Positions 44,716 through 51,184 of a stretch of 51,184 nt of DNA are shown piece after piece. The position numbers and the translations under genes are program-made. The stretch is from Bacteroidota bacterium (GTDB lineage: Bacteria; Bacteroidota; Bacteroidia; Bacteroidales; JAGONC01). Below the pieces are notes generated by a model that saw only the letters and a program-made list of their open reading frames with translations, ran no database searches and was not told where the DNA came from. The stretch covers positions 1 through 51,184 of the forward strand of contig JAPLDP010000025.1 of assembly GCA_026391695.1 (NCBI GenBank), written 5' to 3'. Every line of letters starts with the position of its first letter. The first letter of the stretch is position 1.

Positions 44716-45279
44716 ATGAAGAATAAAAATGCGAGAGGCTTATTTGACGAAGAATTTCGGTTAACCAAGCTATCCAAACAAGGCGATCCATTGTTATTGT
44801 TGAAAAAGAAGATAAATTGGGAACTATTCCGTCCCCTATTAGAAGACATTTTTAGAAAGGAAGAAAAAGGGATAGGAGGCAGAACTCCATATGAATATCT
44901 GTTGATGTTCAAAATACTGATATTGCAAAGGTATTATAATTTGTCGGATGATCAGACAGAATACCAGATATTGGACCGGTTAACATTCATGCGTTTTTTG
45001 GATTTGGAGTTAAGCGATAAAGTACCAGATAGTAAAACCATATGGTTGTTTAAGGAAACTGTAACAAAATCAGGAAAGACGGAAGAGTTATTCCATACAT
45101 TTGAAGAATTGTTGGAAAAAGAGGGATATATTGGTAAGGAAGGGAAAATAATAGATGCCAGTTTTGTTGAGGTACCAAGACAAAGAAATAGCAGAGCAGA
45201 AAACAAACAAATCAAAGAAGGCAACGTGCCCGGGAAAAGTGGTTGGAAAATCGGCACAAACTATCGCAGAAAGACATAG
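44716..45279 (+). pseudogene. IS5-family transposase, N-terminal part (frame disrupted)
   Basis: This 187-codon frame carries the N-terminal helix-turn-helix region (GGRTPYEYLLMFKILILQRYYNLSDDQTEYQILDR is the family's core, split here over about residues 54-88). It also has the first catalytic Asp in IIDASFVEVPRQRN. It leaves the true frame after EGNVP at 45231: the next frame reads EKWLENRHKLSQKDI, as in intact relatives. A G/A-run indel at 45232-45238 explains it. No plausible -1 slippery heptamer aligned with the frame was found, so it is most likely inactivated. Confidence 0.85.
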
Positions 45280-45758
45280 ATGATAGATGGACCAAGAAAA
45301 ACGATGAAACTTTCTATGGATACAAGAATCATATCAAGAGTGATCAAAAAAGCAAGTTGATAGAAAAGTATACGGTAACAGATGCATCCGTTCACGATTC
45401 CACAACTGTACCGGATATTATGGAAGAAAAAGATGCGGATCAGGAAATGTATGGAGATAGCGCATATACAGGCCCAACTGTAGAAGCAGCCATTTCAAAG
45501 AACAAAATGAAAAACTGCACACACGAAAAAGGTTACCGAAATAAACCGTTAACAGAAGTACAGAAAAAAAACAATAAAAAAAAGTCTTCCGTAAGAGTGC
45601 GGATAGAGCATATATTTGGATTTGTGGAAAATAGTATGCATGGTTCATATATTCGTTGTATAGGCAAGATACGGGCGGAGTCACAGATAGGGTTAATAAA
45701 TTTGACATACAATTTATTTCGGTATATTCAACTGCAAAAGATAGGTTACGGGGGATAA
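45243..45758 (+). pseudogene. IS5-family transposase, C-terminal part
   Basis: The 171-codon frame continues the same transposase. DDRWTKKNDETFYGYKNHI is the conserved middle, MYGDSAYTG gives the second catalytic Asp, and RVRIEHIFGFVENSMHG the Glu of the DDE triad. It has no ribosome-binding signal of its own and starts with TTG in the overlap. Together with the preceding part it reconstitutes a full DDE transposase of about 335 residues. Confidence 0.85.
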
Positions 45759-45912
45759 GTGTGCCCAAATGTGAACGATGTCTTTTGTAAGTCATTGATA
45801 TATAAGTATATAAAAATAGGGGGGGTAAAAGTTTGTTTTTAAAAAAACAATGTTATACCTTTATTGTATTATTAACCGGGCTAAAACCTGTTTTTAGAGG
45901 TGCCCTAAACTA

Positions 45913-46089
45913 ATAAGCAAAAGCCGATGGGTGGTGGAGCGAACATTTGGAGGGATGAGCCGGTGGTTTGGAGCGGGACTGGCAAGATATAAAGGGCTTG
46001 CAAAAACACATGGACAACATGTAATGGAAGCTATAGCTTATAATCTGAAGCGGTCACCTGGATTAGTAGTGGCGAAATGTGTCAAATAA
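45913..46089 (+). pseudogene. Relic of a second IS5-family transposase (C-terminus only)
   Basis: The frame ending in TAA at 46087-46089 encodes RWVVERTFGGMSRWFGAGLA, then RYKGLAKTHGQHVMEAIAYN and LKRSPGLVVAKCVK. This is the end of an IS5-group transposase with the catalytic Glu in VVERTFG. It is a different lineage from the one in 44716-45758. The N-terminal four fifths are missing, probably replaced when the neighbouring element arrived. Confidence 0.75.
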
Positions 46090-46240
46090 ACAAGAAAAGG
46101 TCAAAAAAGGCCAAATTTGGGATAAAAATCAAGTAAAATTGGAAATTTTTTGAAAAAACGAAGGTTAAAAAGAAAATTTCAACGAAAAAATAAGCTAAAA
46201 CTTCAACTGAGGTAAACATCGATCATTTTGCAAAGGTCTC

Positions 46241-46298
46241 GTTATACCTTTATTGTATTATTAACCGGGCTAAAACCTGTTTTTAGAGGTGCCCTAAA
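46241..46298 (+). repeat. Second copy of the IS right end, 58-bp direct repeat
   Basis: Positions 46241-46298 are identical, base for base, to 45852-45909 (both begin GTTATACCTTTATTG and end GAGGTGCCCTAAA). The 331 bp between them hold the transposase relic. It represents a solo IS end or recombination product. Confidence 0.85.
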
Positions 46299-46308
46299 AT
46301 AATTTATT

Positions 46309-47043
46309 ATGTTGACTAGATATGTTAAATTATTGCTTCTATTTTTAATTAATTTTCTGACTAATAAATCATATTCTCAGGACTTTAATAATAACCTATA
46401 TTTTAATAGTGAAAATGAGATGTTTTGTATCGGTTATGATTCTTTAGCATATCGCTTTCTTAATAATGGTGCTTTCATAAATTACAATTATGGAATAGGA
46501 TCTTATTCACAAAAAAAATCTAAATTCATAATTAACCATTTGGACTTCAACAGAATATCATCGAGAGTATATGAAGTTGAAGATACTAGTTTTTCTGACA
46601 GTGTTAAATTATGTGTTCAACATGCCGATGGTACTCCAATTATTTGTTCTGCTGTTATCATTTCAAGCTTAGAAGAAAACGATAATGTACAAATAAAATC
46701 ATCGACTGATGTAAATGGTTGTTTAATGATTGATTTTGAGTCCTTAAATAGCGATTCCATAAAAGTCAAAATAGAGATTTATGCTTTAAGTTTTTCAACA
46801 ATACAAATTGTAACATTAAAAAATAAAAGGAAATATATTATTGAATCCTATTTTCCTGAAGGGATGTCGTCAGTTTATTCAAATAAATGGGCTCTTAAAT
46901 ATATAAAGGTTAAATACTTGGATTGGGATAGCATAAAAGTATATGATTCCCAACAAAAAGAATGGAAGGTATTCAATAGTACAAGGAGATGCTTTTCCTG
47001 TAAGGAAGCGCTGTTTTTACCTTCACCCATACTCAAAAAGTAA
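46309..47043 (+). CDS. Secreted protein of unknown function
   Basis: The 244-residue product has a signal peptide (MLTRYVKLLLLFLINFLTN, cleavage near SYSQ, residue 24). The mature part is beta-rich; residues about 100-180 look like a carboxypeptidase-regulatory-like fold (DGTPIICSAVIISS, DVNGCLMIDFESL). The codon use is very AT-rich. Located just downstream of the IS end and upstream of RHS remnants, it could be an orphan immunity or accessory gene from a toxin cluster, but no homology is recognised. Confidence 0.6.
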   Translation: MLTRYVKLLLLFLINFLTNKSYSQDFNNNLYFNSENEMFCIGYDSLAYRFLNNGAFINYNYGIGSYSQKKSKFIINHLDFNRISSRVYEVEDTSFSDSVKLCVQHADGTPIICSAVIISSLEENDNVQIKSSTDVNGCLMIDFESLNSDSIKVKIEIYALSFSTIQIVTLKNKRKYIIESYFPEGMSSVYSNKWALKYIKVKYLDWDSIKVYDSQQKEWKVFNSTRRCFSCKEALFLPSPILKK

Positions 47044-47234
47044 TGGCGAGTGTTTCAAGCGAGTTTGTGAGAGGAGACCTTTTGAGTATTACTAATAGCT
47101 TCATATATGGCATTGGTAACAGCTTATTGAACGAAGAAAACCTAACCTGGACAAGCCAGAACCAAAGAGGGAAAATCGTACCTTGCATGAATGGAACTAT
47201 TGACACAAAGATATCAGGACAAAATCAGTTTTGA
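47043..47234 (+). CDS. Short ORF, probable gene fragment
   Basis: The ATG overlaps the stop of the preceding gene by one base (TAATG), suggesting translational coupling. The first ~45 residues (SEFVRGDLLSITNSFIYGIG ...) look like a fragment of a larger protein, possibly the pre-toxin part of an RHS-type gene. From about 47180 the frame overlaps the start of another fragment and is no longer informative. Likely degenerate. Confidence 0.3.
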   Translation: MASVSSEFVRGDLLSITNSFIYGIGNSLLNEENLTWTSQNQRGKIVPCMNGTIDTKISGQNQF

Positions 47235-47610
47235 ACTTGGATATTATGATCGGCTTATTCTTACTGGCACATTGCCAGAGCTCTCTTACGAACAGGGAAT
47301 GACAGCTTATTTAAACCGAAATGGAATACGTATTTTCGATTATGCTCGATTTGCGGAACCTTTCAAAGAAATGATCAAGGAAAACGCCAACCGTAAAGCG
47401 GCAGAACAATCGGTAAATATTGAATTTATCCGTAAAGCGGCTACCCGGAAGGAACAAATCATTGCGGATAAGATCAAGCAACGAGGCATCCACCCCGGAG
47501 TGGTTCATATTATCTCCACGATGGAATTGTGCCATACCTATCAACCATGGCACGATAAATCAAGCGGACGAACTTTTTTAAAACCCGATCAAAGTAAATG
47601 TTTGCACTAA
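47191..47610 (+). pseudogene. N-terminal fragment of a mobile-element-associated protein
   Basis: The 139-codon frame (RYQDKISFELGYYDRLILTG, AYLNRNGIRIFDYARFAEPF, KAATRKEQIIADKIKQRGIH, MELCHTYQPWHDK ... KCLH) matches the start of a large conserved family in environmental genomes, often mislabelled as a MarR regulator. In intact members KCLH continues into a YYFYFIDE-type segment. Here the frame ends at an abrupt junction in CACTAAG, where the IS4 element sits. It is therefore a truncated remnant. Confidence 0.65.
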
Positions 47611-48731
47611 GTACATGACAAAAATTTACAACACTCAATAAATTTATTTATATCATTGGAAAACAACACACTTGCGAGATAAGTTAAACCATATTTAAAC
47701 AAGCTTTTAGCTCTTCTGCCATGCTTTTTAATCTTGATTGGGCGAAGCGAGTCTAAAAAAATTCCTGCAAGGTACGCCCAGGTAAAAGCGAAAAGCACCA
47801 ATGCAAGGAGTTTGTTAATACGATTAATATCTGTCAAGTGGGTATCTTCAATATTGAAACCACTTGTTTTAAGTGCTTTAGATGCAGATTCAATCTGCCA
47901 ACGTTCTTTGTATAATGATTGCGATTGATCGGGTTTATTGAACGAAACAATGATCTGGAGTTCCGGTATACCATGTCTGTTTTTGATCTTTGATGCTGAC
48001 AAATAGCAAAGTTGACCATTCACGTAAACGATCCCCCGGTAAAATTCATACTGATTGATCTTTAAACGGTTAAACAGCCATGAAGCTTTTACCCGATGTC
48101 CGTTTTTAGGTATAACAACCCAAAAGTTCTTGCGTATTCGAATGTAATACCGGATATGCCGACAATTGAGATAGGTCAGCCAATGATCTCCGACAAACCC
48201 CCGGTCTGCCAACAGACATTCAATACTGTCGATGCCGAACAGTTCAATGAAATCCTCCATGAGTTCAATGCGTTCCCGGGTGGAAGAGTTGCCAAATTTG
48301 GGCATCATCTTATACAGGATTGGGAAGGCCACACCTTGATAAACAATCGCAAGAACCAGTATATTGATATTTGATGATCCGAATTTCCAAGTGGTTCTAT
48401 CCATTGTCAGGCGATAGGGCGGCTTAAGCGGTAATAAGGAGTAAACAAAGCGGGCAATAAGCCGTGTATCCAACACATAATCCGCGATGAAGCGTTGAAT
48501 TCTGCGTAAGGAAGAATCAACTTTAGCATCCAAATCAAAACCGGTAGCCAGTTTCTCAAAGCAAACAGTTTGTACCTTGCAAAGAGCACAAATAAATAAG
48601 CCAAAGAACTTTATTCGGGCCAAATTCATTTTGTTCCCGAAAATTTTTGATAATGCATCGAATAAAATACTATTTTTACTCTCAACCCTGGTGTTTGTGT
48701 GTCTTGGTGTCATATGCATAGATATTTTCAC
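47607..48731 (-). CDS. IS4-family transposase
   Basis: The 374-residue protein has the IS4 DDE layout: TMDRTTWKFG (first Asp, about residue 109), LADRGFVGDHW (second Asp, about 190), and the YREK-like LYKERWQIESASKALKTSGF (Glu, about 282-301). The frame appears intact. Unusually, its stop codon TAG is formed with bases of the target-site duplication outside the element (CTAAG read in reverse), so the reading frame runs through the terminal inverted repeat to its end. Confidence 0.92.
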   Translation of the reverse strand: MKISMHMTPRHTNTRVESKNSILFDALSKIFGNKMNLARIKFFGLFICALCKVQTVCFEKLATGFDLDAKVDSSLRRIQRFIADYVLDTRLIARFVYSLLPLKPPYRLTMDRTTWKFGSSNINILVLAIVYQGVAFPILYKMMPKFGNSSTRERIELMEDFIELFGIDSIECLLADRGFVGDHWLTYLNCRHIRYYIRIRKNFWVVIPKNGHRVKASWLFNRLKINQYEFYRGIVYVNGQLCYLSASKIKNRHGIPELQIIVSFNKPDQSQSLYKERWQIESASKALKTSGFNIEDTHLTDINRINKLLALVLFAFTWAYLAGIFLDSLRPIKIKKHGRRAKSLFKYGLTYLASVLFSNDINKFIECCKFLSCT

Positions 48732-48839
48732 CTAGGATACTGAATATCAGGATTTTATATCATTTTATTTCAAATAGTTATCACCGAGTTATTAACATAA
48801 ATTATTGATTATCAAATTATTATAATTTTTTGTCATGTA
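47612..48839 (-). mobile_element. IS4-family insertion sequence with 5-bp target duplication
   Basis: The element is 1,228 bp. The left end TACATGACAAAAATTT and the right end (reverse complement TACATGACAAAAAATT) form inverted repeats. CTAAG is present on both sides (47607-47611 and 48840-48844). An intact transposase on the minus strand lies inside. The left neighbour and the right neighbour belong to unrelated genes, so it was inserted at an already rearranged junction or mediated a deletion. Confidence 0.88.
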
Positions 48840-50461
48840 CTAAGTGGACTTTCAATAAAGTCAAAAAAATAACACAAACAATAGATCAACCGGATGATGT
48901 CAGCACTTTAGAAATGTCATTTTTGTATGGACCTGATGAAGTCAGGAAAAAAACACAATTTTCAATTAATCGGGTAGTATATAAGACCAAATACTATATT
49001 GGCAGCGATTGCGAAATTGAAAAATTCAAGTCTGCTCCCGATCGTAAAATGCATTACTTAATTGGAGGTGATGGCCTTTTTGCAATTTATGTCCAGCAGG
49101 GAAATGAGAATATTATGTATTACATCTACAAGGATTATCTGGGCTCTATTTATTGTATTACCTCCGATAACGGGATAGTAGCTGAGTACAATAATGTAGA
49201 ACAGATTTATAGTTTTGATCCCTGGGGACGGAGGCGTAATCATACCGATTGGACATACGAAAATGTGCCGGTTTCGTTTTTATTCGATCGGGGATTTACG
49301 GGTCATGAACACCTTGATGTTTTTAACCTGATAAACATGAACGGTCGCGTGTACGATCCTTGGCTTGGATGTTTCATAAGCCCTGATCCTTTTGTGCAAG
49401 CACCGGAAAATGGACAGAATTTTAACCGGTACAGTTATGCACTGAATAATCCTTTGAAATACGCCGATCCCAATGGGGAGTTTCTTCATCTTATTATTGG
49501 GGCAATCATTGGGGGGACAATGAACCTGATAAGTAACTGGGGTAATATTGACAACTTCTGGCAAGGATTGGGATACTTTGGCGTAGGCGCTGTTGCAGGA
49601 GCCGCAGCTGCAGGAGTTGGAGCTGGTATCGGATCGTTATTCATGGGTGGATCATTTGGAGCCGGATTTTTAGGAACATGTGCTGTTGATGGTGCTTATG
49701 GATTTATAACCGGAGCCTCTATGGGTGGAGCGGCTGGCGCGACGAATGGATTTATTACTGGCACTGGTAATAGTGTGGTGGCAGGTAAAAATCTGGGAGA
49801 GTCTTTATCCAAAGGAATTGATGCTACATGGAGACAGGCACTTATTGGTGCAACATTTGGTGGTATCGGTGGGGGAATTGCTGCTGCTGCAAAAGATAGA
49901 AACTTTTGGACAGGAGAGCCAAATTGGAAGGGCGCACTCAGAATTACTTCCGAAAGAATAGACTTCAATATACCAGAACAAAGAATAGAATTGAATACGG
50001 AGGGACTAAGAAGCAAATTAAATCCCTGGTATGAAAATTCTAGTTCTTGTATTGATGATGAAGGATTGCACATTTATGATAATTATTCAGATGGCACTCA
50101 AGTATTCAATGATCTTTATTTGACTCGATGCGGATCAAGTAATTACAGCCCTTTATCTCAAAACTATGACTATTCTATTACACATATTTCTTTTGATGTT
50201 AATATTAAGGACAATCCAAGCTATTTTCGTGATGGCATAGGATGGTTTGCGAAGATAGAGCCATATAGGCTTCCAAATGGTCACTATGGATACAGTATAC
50301 ACCCGGATGGTAATTCTTTAGGAATGTGGTGGCTAAATGATGGAACAGCAGGATGTCCCGGCATTCAAGAAAATGCTTTACGATTGAATCAACTAAGTAG
50401 TTTTATTCAAAACCATATAAATAGATATGGCCCAATTCCTTTAAGAGTTTATTGGCATTAA
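48830..50461 (+). CDS. RHS-repeat protein C-terminal part with YkuD-like toxin tip
   Basis: The frame lacks the long N-terminal RHS region; its first four codons lie in the IS end. Residues about 90-210 contain YD-type repeats and the RHS-associated core (DYLGSIYCITSDNG, FTGHEHLDVFNLINMNGRVY, DPWLGCFISPDPF, NRYSYALNNPLKYADPNGE). A Gly/Ala-rich hydrophobic stretch follows (about 220-350), then a variable tip. Near the end, H491-x14-T506-A-G-C509 matches the L,D-transpeptidase (YkuD) signature H-x14-17-[ST]-x-G-C. This suggests a cell-wall-acting effector domain. Without an upstream start it is probably not expressed as a full toxin here. Confidence 0.75.
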   Translation: MSCTKWTFNKVKKITQTIDQPDDVSTLEMSFLYGPDEVRKKTQFSINRVVYKTKYYIGSDCEIEKFKSAPDRKMHYLIGGDGLFAIYVQQGNENIMYYIYKDYLGSIYCITSDNGIVAEYNNVEQIYSFDPWGRRRNHTDWTYENVPVSFLFDRGFTGHEHLDVFNLINMNGRVYDPWLGCFISPDPFVQAPENGQNFNRYSYALNNPLKYADPNGEFLHLIIGAIIGGTMNLISNWGNIDNFWQGLGYFGVGAVAGAAAAGVGAGIGSLFMGGSFGAGFLGTCAVDGAYGFITGASMGGAAGATNGFITGTGNSVVAGKNLGESLSKGIDATWRQALIGATFGGIGGGIAAAAKDRNFWTGEPNWKGALRITSERIDFNIPEQRIELNTEGLRSKLNPWYENSSSCIDDEGLHIYDNYSDGTQVFNDLYLTRCGSSNYSPLSQNYDYSITHISFDVNIKDNPSYFRDGIGWFAKIEPYRLPNGHYGYSIHPDGNSLGMWWLNDGTAGCPGIQENALRLNQLSSFIQNHINRYGPIPLRVYWH

Positions 50462-50472
50462 ATTACAAAACT

Positions 50473-50994
50473 ATGAAACTAATGTTGCTGCTTCTATTAT
50501 TTCCTGGATCGTTTAATTCTAATTATGAGGATGATACGATTTCTAATAGGCAAATTATATTAATACAAAATTTCTTAAATGATATCAATAATGATTCAAT
50601 TTCAATAGCGACATATCATAAATATATTGATCGAGAAAGTCTATTTGAAGGCTATAATCTGGATGTTCAATGCTTTAAAAGGAATTTAAGCAAAGATAGT
50701 TGTTTGCTTTTTCAAAAAAATTATTGTGAAAATCCTCAAAATATATCTTATACACTTATTCGGTTGCGAGATCTCTATTTTACACATCGTAAGATAAATC
50801 ATATTGCTATTGAAAAGTTAGGGAGTTGCTCGGTATATAAAGTTTTTATTGAATCAAATGAACAAGATAAGAAACAGGCTGGAAATAAGGAGAATTATGA
50901 AATATTTTATTTTGTGATTTTTAAAATGGGAAGAGAACCAGATTATATAATAGATATCCTAGATGATTGTTTGAATTCAATAATGATAGGTTAA
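50473..50994 (+). CDS. Small exported protein, candidate immunity protein
   Basis: The ATG at 50473 is 11 bp after the RHS stop; an in-frame TTG at 50452 would overlap it and spoil the signal peptide. The 173-residue product starts MKLMLLLLLFPGSFNSNYED, a clear secretion signal, and is otherwise polar with Cys residues near the middle. No family is recognised. Immediate placement after an RHS toxin tip is the standard position of the cognate immunity gene. A periplasmic address is what protection from a peptidoglycan-modifying toxin would require. Confidence 0.65.
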   Translation: MKLMLLLLLFPGSFNSNYEDDTISNRQIILIQNFLNDINNDSISIATYHKYIDRESLFEGYNLDVQCFKRNLSKDSCLLFQKNYCENPQNISYTLIRLRDLYFTHRKINHIAIEKLGSCSVYKVFIESNEQDKKQAGNKENYEIFYFVIFKMGREPDYIIDILDDCLNSIMIG

Positions 50995-51184
50995 TATTTT
51001 CCTCAATGCCTCGAAGTGGTTTCCAATCAGGATAGGAAATATAAATAACTAAAGTTTCGCACCTAAATTTATGCTTTCATTATTAGCCTGTTTATCTTAA
51101 AGATTTTTTATTAAGCTCTTGCACTTCAATGTTATTCGTTTTTCATTTTTGATTTATGCAACGCGTCGAAATATTTGATCATCA

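Larger units (their letters stand above)
44579..45905 (+). mobile_element. IS5-type insertion sequence, 1,327 bp, defective
   Basis: The left end GGGCATCTCTAAAAA and the right end (reverse complement GGGCACCTCTAAAAA) match at 14 of 15 positions. The transposase inside is split into two frames. The immediate flanks (TTTT left, TAAA right) show no target duplication. However, AAAATAATTT precedes the left end by one base and also follows a second copy of the right end at 46294 by one base. This hints that the original unit extended to 46294. Confidence 0.8.

Noticed and set aside
45229-45243. Programmed frameshift in the IS5-type transposase
   Set aside because: The frames need a -1 change, but the GGG-AAA-AGT codon phase gives no X-XXY-YYZ slippery heptamer; a plain indel is more likely.
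49696-50073. 125-codon minus-strand frame within the RHS gene
   Set aside because: Antisense to the Gly/Ala-rich stretch, giving a Pro/Ser-rich artefact.

Overview
The window looks like a chromosomal segment of a Bacteroidota bacterium, probably Bacteroidales-like. Supporting signs are promoters of the TTTG-N20-TAnnTTTG type (for example upstream of the zapA/rny cluster), a secreted FG-GAP protein with a type IX secretion sorting tail, DUF2851, DUF1573 and DUF6398 proteins, an OmpA/PD40-repeat envelope protein, and a coiled-coil ORF-zapA-rny gene order. Base composition is moderate to AT-rich. Housekeeping genes are interrupted by many palindromic dispersed repeats and, at the right end, by insertion sequences.

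Layout. 0.1-7 kb: a saccharopine dehydrogenase-like oxidoreductase, a CAT-anticodon tRNA, an OmpA-type envelope protein, an amidase lipoprotein, a small P-loop kinase and a lipocalin. 7-9.6 kb: a copper module (small HMA protein plus CopA-type P-type ATPase). 9.7-16.2 kb: a T9SS-exported FG-GAP protein, an APS/PAPS reductase, a GH127-type glycosidase and a LolC/E-type permease. 16.2-19.4 kb: an AT-rich accessory stretch in which three small genes of mostly unknown function are bracketed by two large imperfect hairpins. 19.4-33.1 kb: a NamZ-like muramidase, aminotransferase, DUF1573, S41 protease, rhomboid, POT-type transporter, ComEA-like helix-hairpin-helix protein, an APC permease/NDH-2/APC permease operon, and DUF2851. 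33.2-36.4 kb: coiled-coil ORF, zapA, RNase Y and purine nucleoside phosphorylase.

36.4-43.3 kb is a DNA-damage/mutagenesis-type locus. An XRE regulator with a LexA-like self-cleavage domain stands divergent from dinB (DNA polymerase IV) and a short second DnaE. An exonuclease/GIY-YIG nuclease (frameshifted near its end) lies directly after the regulator. Two identical-arm palindromes, TGATTA-N5-TAATCA, lie between the divergent genes and are the obvious candidate operators. A four-helix-bundle (S23-type) gene bounded by long inverted heptamer arrays appears to have inserted between this control region and the regulator.

43.4-51 kb is a decaying mobile/polymorphic-toxin area. It holds a sulfotransferase, a frameshifted IS5-type element, a relic of another IS5 transposase, secreted orphan ORFs, an IS4 element with a 5-bp target duplication, and the C-terminal part of an RHS protein. 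The RHS tip carries an H-x14-T-A-G-C motif resembling the L,D-transpeptidase (YkuD) active site. It is followed 11 bp later by a small protein with a signal peptide, the expected place and localisation for an immunity protein against a cell-wall-directed toxin. The RHS tip/secreted partner pair and the self-cleaving-regulator mutagenesis locus are the two systems most worth following up.
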